In this document: piece after piece, positions 8,178 to 17,880 of the stretch
How positions within the stretch are numbered: position 1 is the first letter of the stretch
Layout: each line of letters begins with the position of its first letter
Origin: Alphaproteobacteria bacterium HGW-Alphaproteobacteria-4
GTDB taxonomy: Bacteria > Pseudomonadota > Alphaproteobacteria > Rhodobacterales > Rhodobacteraceae
Direction of reading: 5' to 3'
NCBI GenBank assembly: GCA_002842855.1
Contig: PHEE01000025.1
Coordinates: forward strand, 37,074-101,073
Length of the DNA stretch: 64,000 nucleotides
Made by a program: the position numbers and the translations under genes
Notes under the pieces: generated by a model
The model's input: the letters and a program-made list of their open reading frames with translations, nothing else
Database searches by the model: none
Told to the model about the DNA's origin: nothing

Positions 8178-9623
8178 ATGAGACGCCTTCGCAATGTGAA
8201 AATCGTGGCCACGCTCGGCCCGGCCTCGTCGGACTATGCCACCATCAGGGCGCTTTTTGAGGCGGGCGCGGATGTGTTCCGATTGAACATGAGCCACGGC
8301 ACTCAGGCCGACCAGCGCGCCCGGCGCGACATCATCCGCCAGGTCGAGGAGGATACCGGCCGTCCGATCGCGATTCTTGCCGATCTTCAGGGGCCGAAAC
8401 TGCGCGTCGGCGTGTTCGCCAACGGCGCCGCCGATCTTGATGAGGGTAATCCGTTCCGCTTTGATCTTGACCCCACCGAGGGCGACGGCCACCGCGTGAA
8501 CCTGCCCCACCCCGAGATCTTTGCGGCACTTACCCCCGGCGCACGGCTCTTGGTGAACGATGGCAAGATCCGCCTGCGGGTTGAAACCTGCGGGCCCGAT
8601 TTTGCCAATTGCACGGTGACCACTGGCGGCACGATTTCCAACCGCAAGGGCGTGAACGTGCCCGATGTCTTGCTGCCTCTGGCTGCGCTTTCCGAAAAAG
8701 ACCGTTCCGATCTGGAATTTGCCTGCGAGATGGGGGTGGATTGGCTGGCACTGTCGTTCGTGCAGCGCCCCGAGGATGTGACCGAAGCGCGCAGGCTGAC
8801 GCGTGGCCGCGCCGCGATTCTTTCAAAGATCGAGAAACCCGCCGCTGTTGAGGCCTTTGCCGAAATTCTGGCGGTGTCCGATGGCATCATGGTGGCGCGC
8901 GGCGATCTGGGGGTAGAATGCCCGGTGCATTCGGTGCCACCGATTCAAAAGCGGCTGGTGCGCGCCGCAAGGGCCGCCGCAAAGCCGGTGATCGTGGCCA
9001 CCCAGATGTTGGAAAGCATGATCGAATCGCCAATGCCCACCCGGGCCGAGGTATCTGATGTGGCGACCGCGATTTATGAGGGTGCCGATGCGGTGATGCT
9101 TTCTGCCGAAAGTGCCGCCGGGCGCTACCCGGTTGAAGCCGTGGCCACGATGGATGCCGTTGCCATGTCTGTAGAAAACGACCCTACATACCGCGAAGTG
9201 ATCGAGGCGAGCCGCAAGGCCAAACGCACCACCGTTGCCGATGCGATTGTCGCCGCCGCTCGCGAAATTGCCGAGACCACCGATATCAAGGCGATCTGCT
9301 GCTACACGCAAACCGGCGGTACCGTCAGCCTGGTTGCGCGGGAACGCCCGCGTGTGCCGATCATCGCGCTTTCGCCGGTGTCGCTGACGCTGCACAAGCT
9401 TTGCCTGACCTGGGGCGTGCATACCGTGCGCTGTGAAGAGGTCGAGCGTTTCAAGATGGCAGTGGTCAATGCCGCGCGCGCCGCACGCGAATTCGGTTTT
9501 GCCGATGTCGACGACAAGATCGTGGTCACTGCGGGCGTGCCGTTCAACGTGCAAGGCACTACCAACATTCTGCGGGTGGCGCCCTGTGACGAGCGATTGA
9601 TTTTCAGCACCGATCCGGAGTAG
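8178..9623 (+). CDS. pyk: Pyruvate kinase
   Basis: Transfers phosphate from phosphoenolpyruvate to ADP in the last step of glycolysis. The 481-residue protein shows VATLGPASSD and FRLNMSHG at the N-terminus, the ADLQGPKLRVG segment, the active-site region AILSKIEKPAAVEAF with the catalytic Lys, MVARGDLGVE and the nucleotide/effector region ATQMLESMIESPMPTRAEV. The start at 8178 (GAGGCCC upstream, MRRLRNVKIVATLG) is chosen over the longer frame from 8052, whose extra 42 residues resemble no pyruvate kinase. Downstream is a small membrane-protein gene on the same strand. Confidence 0.96.
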   Translation: MRRLRNVKIVATLGPASSDYATIRALFEAGADVFRLNMSHGTQADQRARRDIIRQVEEDTGRPIAILADLQGPKLRVGVFANGAADLDEGNPFRFDLDPTEGDGHRVNLPHPEIFAALTPGARLLVNDGKIRLRVETCGPDFANCTVTTGGTISNRKGVNVPDVLLPLAALSEKDRSDLEFACEMGVDWLALSFVQRPEDVTEARRLTRGRAAILSKIEKPAAVEAFAEILAVSDGIMVARGDLGVECPVHSVPPIQKRLVRAARAAAKPVIVATQMLESMIESPMPTRAEVSDVATAIYEGADAVMLSAESAAGRYPVEAVATMDAVAMSVENDPTYREVIEASRKAKRTTVADAIVAAAREIAETTDIKAICCYTQTGGTVSLVARERPRVPIIALSPVSLTLHKLCLTWGVHTVRCEEVERFKMAVVNAARAAREFGFADVDDKIVVTAGVPFNVQGTTNILRVAPCDERLIFSTDPE

Positions 9624-9654
9624 AAATGGTCTGTTCGCCTCAGGGGTGCCGCGC

Positions 9655-9879
9655 ATGGATAGCGATCTCGTTCTGGTGATCGGCTTGCTTATCGGCGCAT
9701 TCTCGATTCCGTCGATCATATCGGCGTTTTCCGATAGCCGCGCACCGCGCGCTGCCGCCGCAGGGCTGGTCTTGGGCGGGGTGATGGTGCTGGTGGCATT
9801 CATGACCAAGCCGGGCGGCTATGCCCCCGGGCAAATCCCCAACGTGTTTGCGCAGGTTTTCGCGCGGGTTCTGAACTAG
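9655..9879 (+). CDS. Small two-helix membrane protein
   Basis: A 74-residue protein with two hydrophobic segments (LVLVIGLLIGAFSIPSIISAF and AAGLVLGGVMVLVAFM) separated by a short basic turn (SDSRAPR), predicting an inner-membrane hairpin. It sits 31 bp after pyk on the same strand and upstream of rpmI; similar small proteins occur at this place in Rhodobacterales genomes as far as I recall. I use the ATG at 9655; a GTG at 9646 is an alternative. No function is known. Confidence 0.65.
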   Translation: MDSDLVLVIGLLIGAFSIPSIISAFSDSRAPRAAAAGLVLGGVMVLVAFMTKPGGYAPGQIPNVFAQVFARVLN

Positions 9880-9991
9880 CCCCCCTTGCCAAGCCTGCGG
9901 CACCCGCTTATAGGCACCTCTCCAAATCCGCGCGTCCGGCCCACGTGGCATGCCGAGTCGCGCGTTCACACACTCGCAAGAGGAGATGAAA

Positions 9992-10192
9992 ATGCCCAAG
10001 ATGAAGACCAAGTCTGCGGCCAAAAAGCGGTTCACCTTTACCGCATCGGGCCGCGCGAAATCGGGTGTCGCCGGCAAGCGTCACGGTATGATCAAACGCT
10101 CGACGGACTTCATTCGCAATGCCACCGGCACCATGCTGCTGTCGGCTGCGGATACGAAGATCGTCAAGAAATACATGCCCTACGACCGCTGA
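9992..10192 (+). CDS. rpmI: 50S ribosomal protein L35
   Basis: 66-residue basic large-subunit protein. The N-terminus [14 protein letters not shown] and the [17 protein letters not shown] core are diagnostic. An AGGAG box lies 7-8 nt before the ATG at 9992; the ORF can be extended upstream to 9950 but that adds a non-homologous leader. Followed after 12 nt by rplT, the normal rpmI-rplT order; infC is not in the window. Confidence 0.98.
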   Translation: MPKMKTKSAAKKRFTFTASGRAKSGVAGKRHGMIKRSTDFIRNATGTMLLSAADTKIVKKYMPYDR

Positions 10193-10204
10193 GGAGAAAA
10201 ACCC

Positions 10205-10570
10205 ATGTCTCGCGTTAAATCCGGCGTCGTCACGCACGCCCGCCACAAGAAAGTCATCAAGGCCGCAGCGGGCTACTACAGCGCCCGCTCGCGCAACTTC
10301 AAGACCGCAACGCAGGCGGTCGATAAGGCGATGCAATACGCCACCCGCGACCGCAAGGCCCGCAAGCGCAACTTCCGCGCGCTGTGGATTCAGCGGATCA
10401 ATGCCGCGGTGCGCGCGTTCGACGCCGAAATGACCTATTCGCGCTTCATCAACGCGCTCGAAAAGTCGGGCATCGCGGTTGACCGCAAGGTGCTGGCCGA
10501 TCTTGCCGTGCACGAACCCGAGGCTTTTGGCGCCATCGTCACTCAGGCGAAGGCAGCGCTGGCCGCGTAA
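10205..10570 (+). CDS. rplT: 50S ribosomal protein L20
   Basis: 121-residue protein that binds 23S rRNA early in 50S assembly. [34 protein letters not shown] and [16 protein letters not shown] are the conserved blocks, and the length is normal. A GAGGAG box precedes the ATG. The operon ends at a strong hairpin-plus-T-run terminator at 10594-10632. Confidence 0.98.
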   Translation: MSRVKSGVVTHARHKKVIKAAAGYYSARSRNFKTATQAVDKAMQYATRDRKARKRNFRALWIQRINAAVRAFDAEMTYSRFINALEKSGIAVDRKVLADLAVHEPEAFGAIVTQAKAALAA

Positions 10571-10593
10571 TTCCCCCAACGGGGCGAAACCGA

Positions 10594-10632
10594 AACCCCG
10601 CGCTGGCCGTTGGCCCGGCGCGGGGTTTTTCT
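10594..10632 (+). terminator. Rho-independent terminator of rpmI-rplT
   Basis: Perfect 8-bp stem CCCCGCGC (10596-10603) with GCGCGGGG (10618-10625), flanked by AAA on the left and followed directly by TTTTTCTTTT, 24 nt after the rplT stop. Confidence 0.9.
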
Positions 10633-10702
10633 TTTGGGGGTGTGTGCTTGCAATCCGGGCGGGGGCTGGCTAGCACGAAGGCGCAAAATCAACAGGTGGA
10701 TC

Positions 10703-11785
10703 ATGGCCGATCTCAACACGCTCAAGGGCAAATATCTGGCGGGTATCGCAGCGGCAGCTGACGAGGGCGCGCTTGAGGAAATCCGGCTGGCGGCGCTCGG
10801 CAAGAAGGGCGAGATCAGCCTGATGATGCGCGAGCTGGGGGGCATGGCGCCCGAGGCGCGGCAGGCGGCGGGCGCACAGCTCAATGTGCTGAAAGACGAG
10901 ATCGACGCGGCCTTGCGGGCGCGCAAGGCGGGGCTGGCCGATGCGGCGCTTGACGCGCGGCTGGCCGCCGAATGGCTCGATGTTACCCTGCCCGCGCGGC
11001 CACGGCGGGTTGGCACCATCCACCCCGTCAGCCAGGTGATGGACGAGGTCACCGCGATTTTCGCCGACATGGGCTTTGCCGTGGCCGAGGGGCCGCAGGT
11101 GGAATCTGACTTCTTCAACTTTGACGCGCTCAACATCGCGCCCGAGCACCCGGCCCGGCAAGAGCATGACACCTTCTTCATGGCCCGCGCCGAGGGTGAC
11201 CCGCGCCCGCCGCATGTGCTGCGCACGCACACCAGCCCGGTGCAGATCAGGGCGATGCAGGCGCAGGGCGCGCCGATCCGCGTTATCGCGCCGGGGCGGG
11301 TGTACCGGATGGACATGGACCAGACCCACGCCCCGATGTTCCATCAGGTTGAGGGGCTGGCGATTGGCCGCGATATTTCGATGGCCAACCTCAAGTGGAC
11401 GCTGGAGGAGTTTTGCCGGGCGTTCTTTGAAGTGGCGAATGTGGAACTGCGCTTCCGCGCCAGCCACTTTCCCTTCACCGAGCCTTCCGCCGAGGTTGAT
11501 ATCCGCTGTTCCTGGGCCGGGGGGCAGTTGAAGATCGGCGAGGGCAACGATTGGCTGGAGATTCTGGGTTCCGGCATGGTGCACCCCAAGGTGCTGGCCG
11601 CCGCCGGGGTGGACCCAGCGGAATGGCAGGGCTTTGCGTTTGGCATGGGGATAGACCGGCTGGCGATGCTGAAATACGGGATACCGGATTTGCGGGCGTT
11701 CTTTGAGAGCGACCTGCGGTGGCTGCGGCATTATGGGTTTGCAGCGGGGGACGTGCCCACGGTGCATGGGGGTTTGAGCAGGTGA
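10703..11785 (+). CDS. pheS: Phenylalanine--tRNA ligase alpha subunit
   Basis: Catalytic subunit of the alpha2-beta2 class II phenylalanyl-tRNA synthetase (360 residues). An N-terminal coiled coil (residues 1-90) is followed by the class II core: motif 1 around [11 protein letters not shown], motif 2 around [12 protein letters not shown] and [10 protein letters not shown], and motif 3 in [18 protein letters not shown] at the C-terminus. Start is the ATG at 10703. The stop overlaps the GTG of an unrelated membrane-protein gene that separates pheS from pheT. Confidence 0.97.
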   Translation: MADLNTLKGKYLAGIAAAADEGALEEIRLAALGKKGEISLMMRELGGMAPEARQAAGAQLNVLKDEIDAALRARKAGLADAALDARLAAEWLDVTLPARPRRVGTIHPVSQVMDEVTAIFADMGFAVAEGPQVESDFFNFDALNIAPEHPARQEHDTFFMARAEGDPRPPHVLRTHTSPVQIRAMQAQGAPIRVIAPGRVYRMDMDQTHAPMFHQVEGLAIGRDISMANLKWTLEEFCRAFFEVANVELRFRASHFPFTEPSAEVDIRCSWAGGQLKIGEGNDWLEILGSGMVHPKVLAAAGVDPAEWQGFAFGMGIDRLAMLKYGIPDLRAFFESDLRWLRHYGFAAGDVPTVHGGLSR

Positions 11786-12477
11786 AACAGCGGAATGCCG
11801 GCGAAATCTTGGTTAGATGGCTAAAAAGTCAGTGGACCCAAGCACTTTCACAACTTAGTGAGATAAATTGGATTTTTGCCACCGCACTTTTCTTGATCGG
11901 CCTTGCTATAGTAATTTTAGCGCCCAAGCAGGCTCAAGGCTACGCTATTGCCAGTGCAACAGCTCTTTTTATCGCGTTTGTTGCTTATCCATGGCAGAAG
12001 GCGCGCGACCGAGTAAACGAACTGAGAAAAGAACAACGGGAAGCCTATCGCCGATTTTTCAGAACTACGCTTGACGCACGCCAGGCCATCTTTGACTTTA
12101 AGCTTAGTAGTGAGAATGAAGCAAAGGCTGCTGTCGCTGCGATTATTGCCGCGAAGAACTCCTACGAAAACGCTGTTAGCGAGTTGTGCGTTTCGGCCTC
12201 AGGGCCCGCAGTGGCGGCCGCACAAAAAATGCATAGCTTGATCTATTCGATATTCGAGGAATGGGAGAATGCGCTTCGTAATCTGCTGCACAAAGGAAGC
12301 GGCGCGCATCCAGTAGTTGACGTTTCGAGCGCGTTCGAAGCAGTTATTCAAAAACATCGAGCAGCGCTATTCGACGCAGAGAATGAAATCAGAGACGCTA
12401 TGAAATCAGACGAATTTGGATTTAGAAATTCGGCTGTAATTGAAGGGCGTTCGCAAAGAGAAAAAGAAGCGATCTGA
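11782..12477 (+). CDS. Uncharacterised two-TM protein inserted between pheS and pheT
   Basis: 231-residue protein of unknown family. Two adjacent membrane helices ([18 protein letters not shown] at about 31-50 and [18 protein letters not shown] at about 53-73) are followed by a long charged, helical cytoplasmic domain with coiled-coil character ([16 protein letters not shown]; residues 75-231). It starts at a GTG overlapping the pheS stop, and its stop lies 1 nt before the pheT ATG, so it is embedded in the operon. Its DNA is visibly AT-richer and uses A/T-ending codons (AAA, GAA, TTT, ATT) more than the flanking genes, which suggests recent acquisition. I do not recognise the family. Confidence 0.75.
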   Translation: MKQRNAGEILVRWLKSQWTQALSQLSEINWIFATALFLIGLAIVILAPKQAQGYAIASATALFIAFVAYPWQKARDRVNELRKEQREAYRRFFRTTLDARQAIFDFKLSSENEAKAAVAAIIAAKNSYENAVSELCVSASGPAVAAAQKMHSLIYSIFEEWENALRNLLHKGSGAHPVVDVSSAFEAVIQKHRAALFDAENEIRDAMKSDEFGFRNSAVIEGRSQREKEAI

Positions 12478-12478
12478 C

Positions 12479-14887
12479 ATGAAACTCACCCTCTCCTGGC
12501 TCAGCGATCACCTTGATACCTCAGCCACGCTCGACGAAATCACCTATGCCCTCACCGACCTCGGCCTTGAGGTCGAAGCTGTCACCAACCCCGCCGCCAA
12601 GCTCGCCCCCTTCACGCTGGCAAAGGTGCAATCGGCGGTGCAGCACCCCGATGCCGACAAGTTGCGCGTCTGCATGGTGGAAACCGACGAAGGGCTAAAG
12701 CAGATCGTCTGCGGCGCGCCCAACGCGCGGGCGGGCATTACCGTGGTGCTCTGCAAGCCCGGCGATTATGTGCCGGGCATCGACGTGACCCTTGGCATCG
12801 GCAAGATCCGCGGCGTTGAAAGCCACGGCATGATGGCATCCGAGCGCGAGCTGGAGCTTTCGGATGAGCACAACGGCATCATCGAGCTGCCCTCGGGCGA
12901 GGTCGGGCAGAAGTTCACCGACTGGCTGGCGGCCAACCGCCCCGAAACCATCGACCCGGTGATCGAGATCAAGATCACCCCCAACCGCCCCGATGCGCTC
13001 GGCATTCGCGGCATCGCGCGCGACCTTGCGGCGCGGGGGCTTGGACGGCTGAAACCGCTTGAAATTGAGCCGGTGCCGGGCGGCTTTGCCTGCCCGATCT
13101 CTGTAACCATCGACCCCGCGCTGAAGGCCAAGGGCTGCCCGCTGTTCGCTGGCCGCCTGATCCGCGGCGTCAGCAACGGCCCCAGCCCGGCCTGGCTGCA
13201 ACAGCGGCTTCTGGCCATTGGCCTGCGCCCGATCTCGGCGCTGGTCGATATCACCAACTTCTTCACCTATGACCTGAACCGCCCGCTGCATGTGTTCGAT
13301 GCGGCCAAGGTGCAGGGCGGCCTGCACATTGCCCCCGCCAAGGGCGGCGAGCAACTGCTGGCGCTTGACGGCAAATGCTACACGCTCAGCGCAGGCCAGA
13401 TGCTGATATCCGATGACGCGCAGCCCGAAAGCCTTGCGGGCATCATGGGCGGCGAACATTCGGGCTGCACCGAGGCCACCACCGATGTGTTCCTTGAGTC
13501 CGCCTACTGGGACCCGATCACCATTGCCGCGACCGGGCGCGCGCTGAAGATCACCTCTGACGCGCGTTACCGGTTTGAACGCGGCGTGGACCCTGCCTTT
13601 ACCCTGCCGGGGCTGGAACTGGCCACGCAGATGGTGCTCGACCTCTGCGGCGGCGAGGCAAGCGATGTGGTGCTGGATGGTGCCGTGCCCGATGTCAGCC
13701 GCGCCTACAGGCTTGACCCCGCACGCGTGCAAAGCCTGGTGGGAATGGAAATTCCCGAGGCCACGCAGCGCGCCACGCTGGAGGCGCTGGGGTTTGTGAT
13801 CGAAGGCAACATGGCCACGCCGCCGACCTGGCGCCCCGATGTGCTGGGCGAAGCCGATCTGGTTGAAGAAGTGGCGCGCATCGCCTCGCTGACGCGCCTC
13901 AAGGGCCGCCCGCTGGCGCGGGAAACCACCGGCGTGCCCGCGCCGATACTGACGCCGATGCAGATGCGCGAAAAGGCGGTGCGGCGGATGCTGGCGGCCT
14001 TGGGCTACAACGAATGCGTGACTTACAGCTTTATTGATGCCGCCGCCGCAGCCCTTTTTGGCGGCGGGCAGAATGCGACGCGGATCGAAAACCCGATCAG
14101 CTCGGAAATGACCCACCTGCGCCCCGACCTGCTACCGGGCCTGTTGGCCGCCGCCGCCCGCAATCAGGCGCGCGGCTTTGCCGATCTGGCGCTTTTCGAG
14201 GTTGGCCCCGCCTTTACCGGCGGCGAACCGGGCGAGCAGGCGTTGCAGGCCGCCGGCCTGCTGGTGGGCGGCTCGGCCCCGCGCGACGCCTTCGGCTCGC
14301 GCCGCAACTATGACCTTTATGATGCCAAAGCCGATGCCGAGGCAGCGCTGGCCACGATTGGCGCGCCCGCCAAGATGCAGATCACCCGCAAGGTGCCCGG
14401 CTGGTTCCATCCCGGCCGTTCCGGTGCAATGGCGCTGGGGCCGAACGTGCTTTGCGCTTTTGGCGAGGTGCACCCGCGCGTGTTGCGCGATATGGGGGTC
14501 AAGGCGCCCGCGGTTGCCTTTACGCTGCACCTCGATGCGGTGCCGTTCCCCAAACTGAAATCGCGTACCCGCCCGGCGCTGGCGCTTTCCGATCTGCAAG
14601 CGGTCGAGCGTGACTTTGCCTTTGTGGTCGATGCCCGCGTCGAGGCGCTGACACTGGTTAACGCCGCCGCCGGTGCCGACAAGGCGCTGATCGAATCGGT
14701 GCGGGTGTTCGACCAGTTCACCGGCGAGCGCGCCGAGGCGCAGATGGGCGCGGGCAAAAAGTCGATCGCACTTTCGGTGCGCTTGCAGCCCCGCGACAAG
14801 ACCCTGACCGAAGCCGAGATCGAGGCGGTGTCGGCGCGCATCATCGACAAGGTCACAAAAGCCACAGGTGGCGTGCTGCGCAGCTAA
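12479..14887 (+). CDS. pheT: Phenylalanine--tRNA ligase beta subunit
   Basis: 802-residue beta subunit handling tRNA binding and editing. Domains in order: N-terminal B1 (MKLTLSWLSDHLDT), EMAP/OB-type tRNA-binding domain near 40-150 (DADKLRVCMVETD, IVCGAPNARAG), B3/B4 editing domain near 200-390, B5 near 410-480, a class II-like core (RFERGVDPAFTLPG within the editing/core transition), and a C-terminal anticodon-binding FDX-ACB domain (LQAVERDFAFVVD to the end). Start is the ATG at 12479; in-frame upstream codons belong to the preceding gene region. Confidence 0.97.
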   Translation: MKLTLSWLSDHLDTSATLDEITYALTDLGLEVEAVTNPAAKLAPFTLAKVQSAVQHPDADKLRVCMVETDEGLKQIVCGAPNARAGITVVLCKPGDYVPGIDVTLGIGKIRGVESHGMMASERELELSDEHNGIIELPSGEVGQKFTDWLAANRPETIDPVIEIKITPNRPDALGIRGIARDLAARGLGRLKPLEIEPVPGGFACPISVTIDPALKAKGCPLFAGRLIRGVSNGPSPAWLQQRLLAIGLRPISALVDITNFFTYDLNRPLHVFDAAKVQGGLHIAPAKGGEQLLALDGKCYTLSAGQMLISDDAQPESLAGIMGGEHSGCTEATTDVFLESAYWDPITIAATGRALKITSDARYRFERGVDPAFTLPGLELATQMVLDLCGGEASDVVLDGAVPDVSRAYRLDPARVQSLVGMEIPEATQRATLEALGFVIEGNMATPPTWRPDVLGEADLVEEVARIASLTRLKGRPLARETTGVPAPILTPMQMREKAVRRMLAALGYNECVTYSFIDAAAAALFGGGQNATRIENPISSEMTHLRPDLLPGLLAAAARNQARGFADLALFEVGPAFTGGEPGEQALQAAGLLVGGSAPRDAFGSRRNYDLYDAKADAEAALATIGAPAKMQITRKVPGWFHPGRSGAMALGPNVLCAFGEVHPRVLRDMGVKAPAVAFTLHLDAVPFPKLKSRTRPALALSDLQAVERDFAFVVDARVEALTLVNAAAGADKALIESVRVFDQFTGERAEAQMGAGKKSIALSVRLQPRDKTLTEAEIEAVSARIIDKVTKATGGVLRS

Positions 14888-14955
14888 TGCGGCGCGCTGG
14901 CGCTTGCCATGATGCAACAAACGCGTGAGGCTCAGCCCATCCTGGGAGGGGTTTC

Positions 14956-16566
14956 TTGGTTTACGATTACGTCATCGTGGGTGGCGGTTCGGCGGGGTCG
15001 GTGCTGGCCGCGCGCCTTACCCAAGACCCGGCAGTTTCGGTCTGCCTGATCGAGGCGGGTGGGGCGGGGCGCGATATTTTCGTGCGTGCCCCGGCGCTGG
15101 TCGCAGCGATGGTGGCGGGACGGCCGCCGATTCACAACTGGGCTTTTCACACCACGCGACAGGCCGGGCTGAACGGCCGACGCGGGTTTCAACCGCGCGG
15201 CAAGGCGTTGGGCGGCTCGTCTGCGATCAACGCCATGCTCTATACGCGCGGCCACCCGGCAGACTACGACGAATGGGCCGATCTTGGCGCCGACGGTTGG
15301 GATTGGGCGTCTTGCCTGCCCTACTTCCGGCGCTCCGAGGGTAACGCATGGGGCGCCGACGCCTTGCATGGTGGCGACGGGCCGTTGCAGGTTGCCGATC
15401 AAAACGCCCCTCGCCGCATCTCGCGCGCCTTCGTCGATGCCTGTGAAGCTTCGCATATTCCGCGCAACGATGATTTCAACGGCGCGCGGCAGGAAGGCGC
15501 GGGGCTCTACCAGGTTACGCAGTTTCACCATGGGCCGCGCAAGGGCGAGCGATGTTCAGCTGCCGCTGCCTATCTGCACCCGGTGATCGCGCGCCCGAAC
15601 CTGACCGTGCTGACCCATGCGCGCGTAGAAAAGGTGCTTCTGGAGGATGGCCGCGCGACCGGGGTGCAGCTGCGCCGCAATTTGCGGCGCCAGCACTTCA
15701 AGGCGCGACGCGAGGTGATATTGGCGGCCGGCGCCTTTGGCTCGCCGCAGCTTCTGATGCTCTCGGGCATCGGCCCCGAAGAAGAATTGCGCGCGCATGG
15801 CGTGCCCGTAGCACATGCGCTGCCGGGCGTTGGCACGAACCTGCAAGACCATCTCGATTACATCATCAGCCACCGCAGCCTGCGCCCCGACGTGGTGGGT
15901 CTGAACCCGGCGGGTCTTGCGCGCTTGGCAAAAGCCGCTTGGAAATGGCGCGAGTCAGGTGGCGGCCTCTTTGCCTCGCCGATGGCAGAGGCGGGGGCGT
16001 TTCTGTGCTCGGAACCGGGGCTGGCGCGGCCCGATCTGCAAATTCATTTTGTCATCGGTATTGTAGACCAGCACATGCGCCGCATGCATCTGGCCGATGG
16101 CTATTCGGCACATATCTGCGTGTTGCGTCCGCACAGCCGTGGCTTGGTCGGGCTGGCCTCGGCAAACCCTGCGCGGGCGCCTCGCATCGACCCCGGCTAC
16201 CTCAGTGATCGGCGCGACGTGGCGCTGATGCTGAAGGCCGCGCGCAAGCTGGAGCAAATTCTTGATGCCTCGCCGCTGGCGCCCTGGCGCGGCGCGCGGC
16301 TATACCCGCATGACGGCAGCGATGCGGCGCTTGAGGCCGATATTCGCGCGCGTTCGGATACCATCTACCACCCCGTCGGCACTTGCCGCATGGGCAAAGA
16401 CGAGATGGCAGTGGTTGACCCCGCGCTGCGGGTGCGCGGGGTGGCAGGTTTGCGGGTGATCGACGCTTCGGTTATGCCGCGCATTCTGGGCGGCAACACC
16501 AACGCGCCCACCATCATGATCGCAGAAAAGGCGGCAGAAATGCTGCGCAGCGAAGCGCAGCATTAG
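14956..16566 (+). CDS. GMC family FAD-dependent oxidoreductase (choline/alcohol dehydrogenase-like)
   Basis: 536-residue flavoprotein. The N-terminal dinucleotide-binding motif is VGGGSAGSVLAARL (about 9-22); GMC signature 1 is in GKALGGSSAINAMLY near 84, signature 2 around AAGAFGSPQLLMLSG near 258, and the C-terminal active-site region reads YHPVGTCRMG with the conserved His, then GGNTNAPTIMIAEKA. It most resembles alcohol/choline dehydrogenases. The start is a TTG at 14956 preceded by GGGAGGGG; no ATG lies near the family N-terminus. No betaine genes are adjacent, so the physiological alcohol is unknown. Confidence 0.88.
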   Translation: MVYDYVIVGGGSAGSVLAARLTQDPAVSVCLIEAGGAGRDIFVRAPALVAAMVAGRPPIHNWAFHTTRQAGLNGRRGFQPRGKALGGSSAINAMLYTRGHPADYDEWADLGADGWDWASCLPYFRRSEGNAWGADALHGGDGPLQVADQNAPRRISRAFVDACEASHIPRNDDFNGARQEGAGLYQVTQFHHGPRKGERCSAAAAYLHPVIARPNLTVLTHARVEKVLLEDGRATGVQLRRNLRRQHFKARREVILAAGAFGSPQLLMLSGIGPEEELRAHGVPVAHALPGVGTNLQDHLDYIISHRSLRPDVVGLNPAGLARLAKAAWKWRESGGGLFASPMAEAGAFLCSEPGLARPDLQIHFVIGIVDQHMRRMHLADGYSAHICVLRPHSRGLVGLASANPARAPRIDPGYLSDRRDVALMLKAARKLEQILDASPLAPWRGARLYPHDGSDAALEADIRARSDTIYHPVGTCRMGKDEMAVVDPALRVRGVAGLRVIDASVMPRILGGNTNAPTIMIAEKAAEMLRSEAQH

Positions 16567-16575
16567 TGCCGCGTT

Positions 16576-17271
16576 TCAGGGCCGCGGAGGTTGTACCAGC
16601 CCGCGTTGTACGGCCGGGCGGGCCAGAAAACGCTCAAGGTAAGCGGGCACGTTTTTCAGGTTTTCCCAGCCGACGATCTCGTTCGCCTTGTATACCTCGC
16701 GCAGAGCACGCAACCACGGCGCGATGGCGATATCGGCAATCGAGTAGTCGCCCGCAATCCACTCATGCCCCGCAAGCGCCGCGTCGAGCACTTTCAAAAG
16801 CCGCTCGGTCTCGGCGCGGTAACGCTCTTTCGGGCGCGGGTCTTCAATTTCCTTGCCGGCAAAGTGGTGGAAGTACCCCAACTGGCCAAACATCGGCCCG
16901 ATGCCGCCCATCTGGAACATCAGCCATTGCAGCACCTCATAGCGGGTCTCGGCGGGTAGCAGCTTGCCTGATTTTTCCGCCAGATAGATCAGAATCGCGC
17001 CGCTTTCAAACAGCGGCAGCGGTTTGCCGCCCGGCCCGTTGGGGTCGATGATTGCCGGGATCTTATTGTTGGGGTTGAGCGAGAGGAACTCGGGGCTCAT
17101 CTGGTCATTGGTGGCAAAACTGACCAGATGCGCGTCATACGGCAGGCCCATTTCCTCAAGCGCGATTGAAACCTTCACGCCGTTCGGGGTGGGCAGCGAA
17201 TAGAGCTGAATGGCACCCGGCGTGCGCAGCGGCCAGCGCTTGGTGATAGGGAAGGCAGAAAGGTTGGTCAT
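16576..17271 (-). CDS. Glutathione S-transferase, Nu-class-like (YfcG/YghU type)
   Basis: 231-residue cytosolic GST. N-terminal thioredoxin fold shows LYSLPTPNGVKVSIALEEMGLPY, where the Thr-Pro-Asn triad is typical of the bacterial Nu class that also has disulfide-bond reductase activity with glutathione. The cis-Pro region reads NKIPAIIDP and the GSH gamma-Glu contact is LFESGAILIYLAE; the C-terminal helical domain runs from about residue 105. I start at the ATG at 17271, not the longer frame from 17343. It is convergent with the GMC gene. Confidence 0.88.
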   Translation of the reverse strand: MTNLSAFPITKRWPLRTPGAIQLYSLPTPNGVKVSIALEEMGLPYDAHLVSFATNDQMSPEFLSLNPNNKIPAIIDPNGPGGKPLPLFESGAILIYLAEKSGKLLPAETRYEVLQWLMFQMGGIGPMFGQLGYFHHFAGKEIEDPRPKERYRAETERLLKVLDAALAGHEWIAGDYSIADIAIAPWLRALREVYKANEIVGWENLKNVPAYLERFLARPAVQRGLVQPPRP

Positions 17272-17405
17272 GACGTGCTCCTGTTGGATCAGTGGGCAAG
17301 GTAGGCACGAATTCCCCTTTTCGAAAGGCTGGAAATTGCACATGGCTGTGGTAGCGTTAGCACAGCGCGCCCGCGTGGCGCGTGCAACTCTGCGGGGACA
17401 AAAAA

Positions 17406-17828
17406 ATGATTAAAGAGTTCAGAGACTTCATCGCCAAAGGCAACGTCATGGACATGGCCGTAGGCATCATCATCGGCGCGGCGTTCACGGCAATAGTCAG
17501 CTCGCTCGTGGCGGATCTTATCAACCCGATCATCGGGCTGGTGACTGGCGGCATGGATTTTTCCAACCTGTTCGTGAACCTCGGCGATGGCACATTCACC
17601 AGCCTTGCCGCCGCGCGCGAGGCGGGCGCCCCCGTCTTTGCCTACGGCGCTTTCATCACCGCGGTGATCAACTTCCTGATCATCGCCTTCGTGGTGTTCT
17701 TGCTGGTAAAAATGGTCAACCGCGTGAAGGATTCGGCCATCAAGAAGGCGGCGGAGCAAGCCCCTGCACCGAGCGGTCCGAGCGAGCTGGATGTGCTGCT
17801 GCAAATCCGCGACGCACTGAAAAAGTGA
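17406..17828 (+). CDS. mscL: Large-conductance mechanosensitive channel
   Basis: 140-residue inner-membrane channel that opens under hypo-osmotic stress. N-terminal amphipathic helix [20 protein letters not shown] leads into TM1 ([21 protein letters not shown]), a periplasmic loop of normal size, TM2 ([17 protein letters not shown]) and a charged C-terminal helix bundle. The start is the ATG at 17406. A bidirectional-looking hairpin terminator follows within 25 bp. Confidence 0.96.
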   Translation: MIKEFRDFIAKGNVMDMAVGIIIGAAFTAIVSSLVADLINPIIGLVTGGMDFSNLFVNLGDGTFTSLAAAREAGAPVFAYGAFITAVINFLIIAFVVFLLVKMVNRVKDSAIKKAAEQAPAPSGPSELDVLLQIRDALKK

Positions 17829-17842
17829 TCTGGCGCACCAGA

Positions 17843-17880
17843 ACAAAATGGCCCGGTCGCAAGGACCGGGCCATTCCCGT
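17843..17880. terminator. Bidirectional terminator between mscL and ald
   Basis: Perfect 11-bp stem ATGGCCCGGTC (17848-17858) with GACCGGGCCAT (17864-17874) and a 5-nt loop, with A's to the left and T's to the right. It lies between the convergent mscL and ald stops and can serve both. Confidence 0.85.

Noticed and set aside
12695..14116. 473-residue ORF on the minus strand opposite pheT
   Set aside because: Mirror-frame shadow of a highly GC-rich gene; composition is Arg/Gly/His-rich with no domain, and pheT is certain.
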